Shown here: positions 49,231 through 55,786 of the stretch, one piece after another
Layout of the letters: every line of letters starts with the position of its first letter
How positions within the stretch are numbered: the first letter of the stretch is position 1
Source of the DNA: Intestinimonas butyriciproducens
GTDB taxonomy: Bacteria > Bacillota > Clostridia > Oscillospirales > Butyricicoccaceae
NCBI RefSeq assembly: GCF_016901775.1
Contig: NZ_JACJKW010000011.1
Coordinates: 1-64,000 of the forward strand
Direction of reading: 5' to 3'
DNA: 64,000 bases
The notes under the pieces: model-generated
Seen by the model: the letters and a program-made list of their open reading frames with translations, nothing else
Database searches by the model: none
What the model was told of the DNA's origin: nothing
Position numbers and translations under genes: made by a program

Positions 49231-49941
49231 ATGATCAATGGTAAACTGGTGATCTTGGTTTCTTCCGACTCGGGGGTTCTGCAAAGCGGGGCCCGTGAGC
49301 TGCGCAGTCCTGCGGCCTATACCCGGGCCATTGCGCAGGCCGGGGCCGTGCCGGTGATCGGCGGGGAACAGTGCCCCGAAGAGCTGGCCGAGCTGTGCGA
49401 CGGCCTGCTGCTGTCCGGCGGCCCGGACATCGAGCCGGAGCTGTTCGGCGAGACCATTTATAACGATACTGTCCACATGGACACCCCCCGGACAAAGTAT
49501 GAATATGCCCTGCTCAAGGCCTTCCTGGCGAAGGGCAAGGCGGTGATGGGCATCTGCCGGGGCGAGCAGCTGATCAATGTGTATCTGGGCGGCGATATGT
49601 ACCAGGACCTGGCCCATCAGAAGGGACTGTTCCACTCTAGCTATGAGCTGCGCCACAAGGTGAAGGCCGTTCCCGGTTCCTTTGTGGAAAAGCTGCTGGG
49701 CAGCGAGTTTCTGGTCAACAGCACCCATCATCAGGCGGTGCGCAACCTGGCCCCCGGCCTCAAGCTGGCCGCAGAATCTGCCGATGGCGTCATCGAAGCC
49801 TATGAGCACGAGAGCCTGCCCATTTTCGGCGTCCAGTGGCATCCGGAGCGCCTGACCAACATCATGCGGGACGAACGCACTCCCGATATGGCGCCCCTCT
49901 TTACTTATTTCCTGGAAAAGGTCAAAGCTCACACAAAATAG
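49231..49941 (+). CDS. Gamma-glutamyl-gamma-aminobutyrate hydrolase family protein (class I GATase)
   Basis: 236 residues. Nucleophile C109 in GICRGEQ, H204 and E206 in QWHPE complete the class I glutamine-amidotransferase triad; DGLLLSGGPDIEP is typical of the PuuD/peptidase C26 branch. Family members hydrolyse gamma-glutamyl bonds (for example gamma-Glu-GABA in putrescine breakdown). No other putrescine genes are nearby, so the substrate is open. RBS AGGTGAT. Stop TAG shares its G with GCAGCG-TGA-CGCTGC; a terminator follows at 49993. Confidence 0.9.
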   Translation: MINGKLVILVSSDSGVLQSGARELRSPAAYTRAIAQAGAVPVIGGEQCPEELAELCDGLLLSGGPDIEPELFGETIYNDTVHMDTPRTKYEYALLKAFLAKGKAVMGICRGEQLINVYLGGDMYQDLAHQKGLFHSSYELRHKVKAVPGSFVEKLLGSEFLVNSTHHQAVRNLAPGLKLAAESADGVIEAYEHESLPIFGVQWHPERLTNIMRDERTPDMAPLFTYFLEKVKAHTK

Positions 49942-50145
49942 CAGCGTGACGCTGCACCCATACTGCGCTGCCGCGCTGAGCGACAGAACCAAGACAAAAA
50001 GCTCCCCTGTGGGGGAGCTTTTTTGTCTGCACTTTGCTAGGATTGCACCCAGGCCCTTCCCGGGTGATGGTTTATCACACCCGGAGCACGGTGGCCCAGC
50101 AACGCATCCCCACCGGAGACAGTATGGCCGTCCCGACACGGGACC
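49941..50145. repeat. Mosaic intergenic repeat with terminator
   Basis: GCAGCG-TGA-CGCTGC (49941-49955); G-box (about 49958-49985); terminator (49993-50027); CCGGGTG/CACCCGG with loop TGATGGTTTAT-type (about 50058-50083); GTCCCG-ACA-CGGGAC (about 50130-50144), 5 nt before the -35 of the next gene. Confidence 0.8.
49993..50027 (+). terminator. Intrinsic terminator of the GATase hydrolase gene
   Basis: GACAAAAAGCTCCCC, loop, GGGAGCTTTTTTGTC. Confidence 0.85.
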
Positions 50146-50148
50146 TGG

Positions 50149-50177
50149 TTGACGGAAACAGGGGGAAAGGGTATAAT
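50149..50177 (+). promoter_or_regulatory. Promoter of the lipoprotein gene
   Basis: TTGACG (50149-50154), 17-nt spacer, TATAAT (50172-50177), 92 nt before the start codon. Confidence 0.85.
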
Positions 50178-50268
50178 AACTCTGTATATCGTTTGAATAT
50201 GCTGAAAAATGCAGAGAGACAAAGAAGGCGCTCCCTGGGGGCGCCGCCGAGACCCGGAGGATAAAGAC

Positions 50269-51081
50269 ATGAAACGAACCATCCAGGCCCTGACCGCTTT
50301 TTTGCTTCTGCCCATTTTTCTGTTGGCAGGGGGATGCAGTGTCAGCCGGTTCCGCCAGCCGGAGGAAGAGGCGAAAGAGACCGTAAAGCCCGCTCCCCAG
50401 GATGAGCAGAAGGAAGAAGAGCAAACCGTTTATCAGGCCGATGCCCTTGTATATGAAAAGCAGCTGGAACTGCCTTCCGGCGAAGTGGCCGCCACTTACC
50501 GGGCGTCCCTGCCCCAGTTCAAGGAAGAGGGGAGCCAGGGGCTGATCCTGCGGAAGATCAACGAATATTATGAAACAGAGCTCATTTCCCTCCAGCAGGA
50601 CTGCGAAAGCTATTTCGGTCAGATCCAGGCCTCTTACGGGAATGGGTGGCAGACGGCGGTGCAGCCGGTGGCCGATTACCATGTGGATTTTTCCTATGAG
50701 CTGGTGCAGCAGAGCGGCGGCCGGATCAGCGTGGTGCGCACCTACCGGTATGTGGACACCAATGTAAAGGACAAGGTGGTCTATACCGCCGAGACCTTTG
50801 ATTGCCAGACCGGCTGGCCGGAAAAGCTCCAGGATCTGTTTACCGGGGACAAGGAAAAGGCCCAGCAAGCTGTTATCGAGCAGATCGAAAAATGGTGCGG
50901 GGAAAATGGCCTGGAATACAGCCAGCTCACCCCGTTCATCTTTGAAAAGCAGGACAGCTCCTTTGCCATCAGCCAGGATACCCTGTATCTGTGCATGGAG
51001 GAAAGCGCCATCAGCTCCCAGAGCGCCGGCGGCCAGCTGGTGCAGATCCCCCTGGAAAACCTGGAAAGTGTTCTGGCATAG
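50269..51081 (+). CDS. Lipoprotein with DUF3298/RsiV-like domain
   Basis: 270 residues from ATG 50269 (GGAGG 8 nt upstream). Lipoprotein signal: hydrophobic segment then LLAGGCS with the lipobox Cys at about 23. A Glu/Lys-rich linker (about 30-55) leads to a domain with FSYELVQQSGGRISVVRTYRYVDT and AETFDCQTGWPEKLQDLFTGD, and a final FAISQDTLYLCMEE, the DUF4163/DUF3298 pattern found in RsiV, an anti-sigma factor that binds lysozyme. There is no adjacent sigma factor and no cytoplasmic anti-sigma part, so it is only RsiV-like outside the membrane. Function unknown. Confidence 0.8.
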   Translation: MKRTIQALTAFLLLPIFLLAGGCSVSRFRQPEEEAKETVKPAPQDEQKEEEQTVYQADALVYEKQLELPSGEVAATYRASLPQFKEEGSQGLILRKINEYYETELISLQQDCESYFGQIQASYGNGWQTAVQPVADYHVDFSYELVQQSGGRISVVRTYRYVDTNVKDKVVYTAETFDCQTGWPEKLQDLFTGDKEKAQQAVIEQIEKWCGENGLEYSQLTPFIFEKQDSSFAISQDTLYLCMEESAISSQSAGGQLVQIPLENLESVLA

Positions 51082-51084
51082 CTT

Positions 51085-51180
51085 CCCGAACACCGGACAA
51101 AAAACTCTGTTGTGCAAGAGACCTTTTCGCCCTTCCCCTCATCAATCCGCAAAAAGCTCCCCCACAGGGGAGCTTTTTCT
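51085..51180 (+). repeat. Copy of shared terminator-containing element after the lipoprotein gene
   Basis: CTCTGTTGTGCAAGAG, TTTTCGCCCTTCCCCTCA, TCAATCCGCAAAAAGCTC then terminator. Closely matches 54715-54770 (CCCTGTTGTGTAAGAGGG, TTTTCGCCCTACCCCTA, TCAATCCGCAAAAAGCT). CTCTgttgtgcAAGAG can form a short hairpin. Confidence 0.75.
51151..51178. terminator. Intrinsic terminator between convergent genes
   Basis: AAAAAGCTCC, inner CCCACAGG, GGAGCTTTTT; serves the lipoprotein gene and the convergent ATPase gene. Confidence 0.85.
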
Positions 51181-51185
51181 GTTTT

Positions 51186-52256
51186 TCAAAGAGGAAAGAT
51201 TTTCCCCACGACTTCTTCTGCCCTTTGCTGCAAGGCGGGGATATCCAGGTGGGGACGGTAGAGTGCCTCCAGTCTGTCGTGACAGCCCTTGGCCTTCTGC
51301 AATGTAGCCACGGCATCATCCAGCAGGGAAAGCTGGATTTTCCGCAGCAGGCGCACCTGGGTGCGGATGGGCCGCAGGGATTCCCGGTCGGTGAGCCGCC
51401 CCAGATCCAGCCGCCGGAAACAGGGGCCTTCCCAGGGATGGAGAGGGGTGGAGGACACAAAGGCCAGGGACAGCTCCGGGAAGATCAGATGCTCCAGCTT
51501 TTCGGGGCAGAGAGGGCAGTAGCAGCTGTAAAAGACCTGGCCCCGTTCCACAGCCGCCTGGCGGATCTCTTCCAGCAGCACCGGAGCAAAGCCGTAGGGA
51601 TCCTCCAGGCAATAGATCCGCCGGTGTTTGCCGATGGTTTCGTCAAAGCGGAGCAGGCCCTCCGGGGTAATGCCGGAGAGGAAGCGTTTTTTCTCCCGTC
51701 CCGGCCCTTTTCCCCGGGGGAGCTCCCGCAGGACGATACCCACAGCCCGGCGGCGCAGCCGCTCTTCATCGGTGATGCACGAAAGCAGCAGATGCAGCCG
51801 CTTTTCCACCTGGCCTGCGGCAGCGGTGAGGGAAAAGACCTGGCGGTAACAGGCCGAAAGCTCCTGCTGCACCTGCTGGAGGGCATCGGCTTTCTGCACC
51901 AGCTCTTCCGCCCGGAGGAAGGGGGGAGGCAGGATATAGCCGCCTTCCGCACCGGGGAAGGCAAGATCGATGGTATGGGGAGCGGTGCCGTCATAGAGGG
52001 CTTTGCCCTGGCGGAGGAAAAGGACTCCATCCAGGGAAGAGGGATCGGAGGAACAGTGGATGATCTCCATGGGCTCCTGGCGGCGGAGGCCTTCCTCTGC
52101 GGCCTGTTTCATGGCGGTGGATTTGCCGCAGCCGGGGCCCCCTTTGAAGATGAAGTTCTGGCGGATGGTTTCTTCTTCCAGAGCGTTTTCGAAAAAGGAG
52201 ACAAAGCCCTTGCTGGAATTGGCTCCCAAAAAGAAGCGATAAGGTTTGTGATTCAT
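51186..52256 (-). CDS. PRK06851-type ATPase of unknown function
   Basis: 356 residues. N-terminal FFLGANSSKGFVSFFENALEE followed by FIFKGGPGCGKSTAMKQ, a Walker A at residues 39-47. A second half carries GKHRRIYCLEDPYGFAPVLLEEIR, as in this family of Firmicutes proteins with two related NTPase-like halves. Cysteine-containing YSCYCPLCPEKLEHLIFP near 240 could bind metal. Biological role not established. RBS GGAGGG 8 nt before ATG. Convergent with the lipoprotein gene, sharing a terminator. Confidence 0.8.
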   Translation of the reverse strand: MNHKPYRFFLGANSSKGFVSFFENALEEETIRQNFIFKGGPGCGKSTAMKQAAEEGLRRQEPMEIIHCSSDPSSLDGVLFLRQGKALYDGTAPHTIDLAFPGAEGGYILPPPFLRAEELVQKADALQQVQQELSACYRQVFSLTAAAGQVEKRLHLLLSCITDEERLRRRAVGIVLRELPRGKGPGREKKRFLSGITPEGLLRFDETIGKHRRIYCLEDPYGFAPVLLEEIRQAAVERGQVFYSCYCPLCPEKLEHLIFPELSLAFVSSTPLHPWEGPCFRRLDLGRLTDRESLRPIRTQVRLLRKIQLSLLDDAVATLQKAKGCHDRLEALYRPHLDIPALQQRAEEVVGKIFPL

Positions 52257-52294
52257 GGCGTATTTCCCTCCTGAAAAAGTCTTTCACGCCATTC

Positions 52295-52751
52295 TATGCG
52301 CCCAGCGTGCCGCTGGACCCGTTCCTGTCTCCGGCATCATGCGCCCATGGCCTTCCTGCTCCGGGGCTGGCGGGCCAACCCCGGGAAAGGCCGGCTTGCA
52401 ATCCTGGCCAAGCAACACAGAAAGAGCTGGTTGTATGCCGCAGGGCAAAGAAAAGCCCCCCTTGCGGCGGCGTGTCGCCGCTGCCATACTGCGCTGCCGC
52501 GCTGGGTAATCGAACGAAGGCTGGTTGCATTTGCCGCAAGGCAAAGAAAAGCCCCCCTTGTGCAAAGGGGGGACAGCATGGCACAGCCATGCAGGGGGGA
52601 TTGTGAATCTGATTGCATCCAATCGGTTTATCTGCGGCACACCGCTAAGATTGCACAATAGTTCTTCCCGGCGTTGGCTCGCCAGCGCCGGAGCAGGAAG
52701 CCTGGCAGCCCATACAGCCTTCAGCGAGTTTTGGCCGTCCCGACACGGGAC
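52295..52751. repeat. Mosaic intergenic repeat block between ATPase and GntR genes
   Basis: CCAGCG-TGC-CGCTGG (about 52302-52316); V hairpin CCGGGGCTGGC/GCCAACCCCGG (about 52361-52384); P module with GCGGCG-TGT-CGCCGC in its slot (about 52457-52485); G-box (about 52486-52512); full P module (about 52551-52605); V hairpin CGGCGTTGGC/GCCAGCGCCG (about 52671-52693); GTCCCG-ACA-CGGGAC (52737-52751) abutting the GntR stop. Confidence 0.85.
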
Positions 52752-53405
52752 CTACATGTATTCGAAGAAAGCGTCCCGGGCGTTGTTCACATGAAGGGCC
52801 ATGGCCTTTTCGGCGCCCTCCAGGTCGTGATTTTCGATGGCGTCCAGAATGGCCCGGTGCTCCTGGGCAGAGGCCTGGGCCCGGCCGGACTTCACCGAAT
52901 ACTCTCTTGCTTTCTGGATATAGTTATGAAACAGAGAGAGGATCTGCTTTAAAGGCCGGGAGCGGCAGGCATCATAGATCATCTCGTGGAAGCGGCTGTC
53001 CAGGTGCCACACCTGGAGAAAATCCTGCTTTGTGACAAAATATTCCTGAAGCTCCACCACCTGGCGCAGTTCTTCCAGCTCGTCATCGCCGATATTCTGG
53101 GCGCAGCGGCGGGCGGCCAGGCCCTCGATGCGGGTGCGGATGGTGTAGATATCATCGATATCCTGGCTGGTGACGCCCACCACCACGGCACCCTTGTTGG
53201 GGATGTTCTTCACCAGGCCTTCCAGCTCCAGCTGCATCAGGGCTTCCCGCACCGGTGTACGGCTCACCCCCAGCTCGGCGGACAGCTTGCCCTCTGTCAG
53301 GGAGTAGCCCGGCTCAAAGACCCCGTCCAGAATGGCCTTTTCGATTTCCTTGTATACATGCTTGCGCAGGGGATTGCCCCCCAGGGATTCATTGAATTTT
53401 TTCAC
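52752..53405 (-). CDS. GntR-family regulator, FadR subfamily (FCD domain)
   Basis: 217 residues from GTG 53405 (AAAGGA 9 nt upstream). Winged helix: LRKHVYKEIEKAILDGVFEPG, LTEGKLSAELGVSRTPVREALMQLELEGLV. C-terminal FCD ligand domain of helices with D/H metal residues (FHEMIYDACRS, QEHRAILDAIENHDLEGAEKAMALHV). Such regulators answer carboxylates, often repressing neighbouring catabolic genes, but no obvious target operon adjoins. Stop TAG directly followed by a GTCCCG-TGT-CGGGAC hairpin. Confidence 0.92.
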   Translation of the reverse strand: MKKFNESLGGNPLRKHVYKEIEKAILDGVFEPGYSLTEGKLSAELGVSRTPVREALMQLELEGLVKNIPNKGAVVVGVTSQDIDDIYTIRTRIEGLAARRCAQNIGDDELEELRQVVELQEYFVTKQDFLQVWHLDSRFHEMIYDACRSRPLKQILSLFHNYIQKAREYSVKSGRAQASAQEHRAILDAIENHDLEGAEKAMALHVNNARDAFFEYM

Positions 53406-53452
53406 ATGGCAACATCCTTTCGTCAAAGGGTGCGTTTTTTCCTTATTATTTT

Positions 53453-53481
53453 ATTATACATGGCAAAAGCCCCGAGCACAA
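53453..53481 (-). promoter_or_regulatory. Promoter of the GntR gene
   Basis: TTGTGC (53481-53476), 17-nt spacer, TATAAT (53458-53453). Confidence 0.65.
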
Positions 53482-53977
53482 GGTCCCGGAGCCAGAACAC
53501 CCGCTGCGGCGGGTGTCGCCCCAGGCTTCTTCCCGGCGGCGAGCGCCGCCGGGCCCCTCCTGGGCCGCCTGCGGCGTGTTATTTCGGCGTAAAGCCGAAA
53601 TAACTTGCAAGTCGTTAGGTGACGCCGCCGCTGGCCCTCGGGGAAAAACTAAGTTTTTCCCCGACCTTTTTCCAGCCTCCCGGCGGGGTCCCCGCCGGTG
53701 CCAAGTGCCACAGAAAAGGTCTGGACAGTTGTGTGAAGAAAGGCTGGCCCAATGCCCCTGGGCAAAGAAAAAGCCCCCTTGTGGCGGCGTGGTGCCGTTG
53801 CCATAAGGGGGGGATTGTGAAGCCGATTGCATCCAATGGGTTTATCTGGGGCACGCTGCCAAGATTGCACAATAGTCCTTCCCGGCGTTGGCTCGCCAGC
53901 GCCGGAGCAGAAAGCCTGGCAGCCCATAAAGCCTTCAGCGAGTTTTGGCCGTGGCGGCTCGCCACCGGCACGCTGCC
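53482..53977. repeat. Mosaic intergenic repeat block with full L module
   Basis: CCCGGCGGCG/CGCCGCCGGG hairpin (about 53535-53557); GTTATTTCGGC/GCCGAAATAAC (about 53577-53604); L palindrome (53640-53662, centre TAA instead of TAG); P module with GGCGGCGTGGTGCCG in its slot (about 53769-53822); V hairpin CGGCGTTGGC/GCCAGCGCCG (about 53882-53905); GTGGCG-GCT-CGCCAC (about 53951-53965) just before a promoter. Confidence 0.85.
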
Positions 53978-54006
53978 TTGACGGGGTGGAGAGGGTGTGG
54001 TAAAAT
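53978..54006 (+). promoter_or_regulatory. Promoter of the membrane protein gene at 54038
   Basis: TTGACG (53978-53983), 17-nt spacer, TAAAAT (54001-54006), directly after a repeat hairpin. Confidence 0.75.
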
Positions 54007-54037
54007 TTAGTCAAATAAATGAAAGGAGGGGAATGCC

Positions 54038-54676
54038 ATGATGGAACAACGCGGGAAACGGCGTACTTTGTATTCCTGGCTGGCCTTGGGAGTTTTTCTG
54101 CTGCTGCCGCCCATCAGCTTCGGGAATCTTCCCTGGTATACGGCTCCCTTGGGGGCTCTGGTGCTGTTTTTCACTCTTCTGCCCCTGTCCAGGCTAGTGC
54201 CCGGGCTGAAAAAGCTCATTCCCCTGACCCTGCTTCTGGCCTTGGCCTATGCTTTGGCCCTGTATGGGTTTCTCACAGAAGGGAAGGAGGCCCTTTTCAC
54301 AAAATGGAGCCAGTGGGCCGGCGGCGTTTTGGCCCTGTGCTTCCTCTTTATGCTGTGGCGGGAGAGCAGCCGGGCCATGAAGCAGGCCGCTCCCGGGTGG
54401 CAGGACAAAGCCCGGGGGCCCATCCTGCGGTATGTGGCAGTGGGTGGGGCGGGAATCCTACTGAGCATCATCCTCCTGCTGGCATCCGGGAAAAATCAGC
54501 TCACCTATGCTTTCCATTTTCCCGTCGCTTCCAGCTGGATCGTCATTTTGCTGCTGATAGCAGTGATGCTCTTTCTCAACCTGCACATGCTGTGGGGCGT
54601 GTGGTATCTGGGCTGCCCGGCGCCGGAGCGGCCAGGCGGTGCTGCTTCGCCCGATCAAGGCATCCAGGGGGAATGA
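54038..54676 (+). CDS. Membrane protein of unknown function
   Basis: 212 residues; not recognised. About six hydrophobic segments (roughly 13-28, 34-50, 60-80, 92-108, 130-150, 164-185), basic N-terminus MEQRGKRRTLYSW, and a short soluble tail PERPGGAASPDQGIQGE. RBS GGAGGGG upstream; good promoter at 53978. Single gene followed by the shared terminator element at 54703. ATG at 54041 (second codon) is an alternative start. Confidence 0.75.
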   Translation: MMEQRGKRRTLYSWLALGVFLLLPPISFGNLPWYTAPLGALVLFFTLLPLSRLVPGLKKLIPLTLLLALAYALALYGFLTEGKEALFTKWSQWAGGVLALCFLFMLWRESSRAMKQAAPGWQDKARGPILRYVAVGGAGILLSIILLLASGKNQLTYAFHFPVASSWIVILLLIAVMLFLNLHMLWGVWYLGCPAPERPGGAASPDQGIQGE

Positions 54677-54702
54677 TGGAATCCCTTTTTCATGGAAGAA
54701 TA

Positions 54703-54880
54703 AACAGTCTGTCGAAAAACCCTGTTGTGTAAGAGGGATTTTCGCCCTACCCCTATCAATCCGCAAAAAGCTGCGACCTGTGCGCAGCTTTTTGCACCTA
54801 TCAAGGGGCAAGTGTGCGCCAAAGGCGTGCATGCAGCCCCTTGCAGCAACTCGGCAAAGTGGCTTTTGCCACTTTGCCGA
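54703..54880 (+). repeat. Longest copy of shared terminator-containing element
   Basis: CCCTGTTGTGTAAGAGGG hairpin region, TTTTCGCCCTACCCCTA, terminator (54765-54793), TTGCACCTATCAAGGGGC, GTGTGCGCCAAAGGCGTGCA, GCAGCCCCTTGC, then hairpin CGGCAAAGTGGC/GCCACTTTGCCG (54853-54880). Shared with 51085-51180 and, inverted, 46265-46445. Confidence 0.75.
54765..54793. terminator. Intrinsic terminator after the membrane protein gene
   Basis: AAAAAGCTGCG, loop ACCTGTG, CGCAGCTTTTT. Confidence 0.8.
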
Positions 54881-54887
54881 CACGCTC

Positions 54888-54924
54888 AAAAAAGAAGGCA
54901 TCCATTGCGGATGCCTTCTTTTTT
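54888..54924 (-). terminator. Intrinsic terminator of rnpB
   Basis: GAAGGCATCC, loop, GGATGCCTTC flanked by A6 and T6; begins 1 nt after the RNase P RNA 3' end on the minus strand and is symmetric. Confidence 0.9.
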
Positions 54925-55280
54925 CGAGCAAGCCTATAAGCCGGGTTCTGTCTATGCAGCCATCTATCTGGGACGCCTGTTGCCAGACGCCTCGAGCCAC
55001 CTCCCGAAAACGGACCGGGCCAGCCCTGCGCCCTGGGGCGCTGTTTTCCTTCCGGTGTTGCTTTGGATAGAGTTTACAGGATCCCCCAGTTACCTGGGGG
55101 ACCGGTGGGCTCTTACCCCGCCTTTCCACCCTTACCATGCAAGGCATGGCGGTATATCTCTGTTGCACTTGTCCTGAAGTCGCCTTCGGCGGATGTTATC
55201 CGTTATCCTGCCCTATAAAGCCCGGACTTTCCTCATACACGGCCTTTCGGCACTGTGCACGCGGCTGCTCGGCTTACTCG
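54925..55280 (-). ncRNA. rnpB: RNase P RNA, bacterial class A
   Basis: About 356 nt. Minus strand begins CGAGTAAGCCGAGCAGCCGC and ends AACCCGGCTTATAGGCTTGC TCG; the ends pair as helix P1 (CGAG.AAGCC with GGCTT.CTCG). Hallmarks: GAGGAAAGTCCGGGCT near the 5' end, ACAGAAACATACCGCC-like segment (CAACAGAGATATACCGCC), GGTAAGGGTGGAAAGG-type core and the 3' AGACAGAACCCGGCTTATAG. Processes tRNA 5' ends. Own promoter at 55317-55288. Confidence 0.95.
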
Positions 55281-55287
55281 GATTCCC

Positions 55288-55317
55288 ATTATACACACTC
55301 CGTCCCGTCCCTGTCAA
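55288..55317 (-). promoter_or_regulatory. Promoter of rnpB
   Basis: TTGACA (55317-55312), 18-nt spacer, TGTATAAT with -10 at 55293-55288; predicts a transcript start at about 55281, matching the RNA 5' end. Confidence 0.9.
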
Positions 55318-55696
55318 GCGGAGTGCCTCCGCTCCCATACTCTCCCCGGCTGTATGGGTTGTTTGCCCCGGTGCTCCGGTGCTGGCAAGCCAGCACCGGT
55401 AGGGGATGCTTTGCAATCCTGGCAAAATGCCGCAGAAAAAGCTGGTTGGACCCGCCCGGGCAAAGAAAGTATGGCCGTCCGGACACCGGACCCCCGCCGG
55501 GAGGCTGGAAAAAGGTCGGGGAAAAACCTAGTTTTTCCCCGAAGACCAGGGGCGGCGCCACCCCGCCTGGCCATTTTTGATGCGCCCTGCCAGGACTGCA
55601 CCCAGGCCCCTACCGGTGTTGGCTCGCCAGCACCGGAGCAAAAAAGCAAACAACGCATGATGCCGGAGACAGGAACGACGGCCCAGGCACTGGGCG
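55318..55696. repeat. Mosaic intergenic repeat block between rnpB and murD
   Basis: GCGGAG-TGC-CTCCGC (about 55319-55333); V hairpin CCGGTGCTGGC/GCCAGCACCGG (about 55377-55400); GTCCGG-ACA-CCGGAC (about 55476-55490); L palindrome (55518-55540); second V hairpin CCGGTGTTGGC/GCCAGCACCGG (about 55613-55637); GCCCAG-GCA-CTGGGC (55681-55695) one base before the -35 of murD. Confidence 0.85.
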
Positions 55697-55724
55697 TTGA
55701 CATTGGCGGCAGATCGGTTACAAT
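55697..55724 (+). promoter_or_regulatory. Promoter of murD and probably the M42 cluster
   Basis: TTGACA (55697-55702), 16-nt spacer, TACAAT (55719-55724). A GGCAGGC/GCCTGCC hairpin (55757-55772) lies in the leader. Confidence 0.8.
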
Positions 55725-55786
55725 AGAGGGTGTATGCTTTTCTCAGAAAATCACAGGCAGGCGTGCCTGCCGAAAGGGATGATCAA

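Noticed and set aside
54703-54880. Known riboswitch or T-box leader
   Set aside because: No T-box sequence, specifier or known aptamer core could be recognised, and it follows rather than precedes the gene on its strand.
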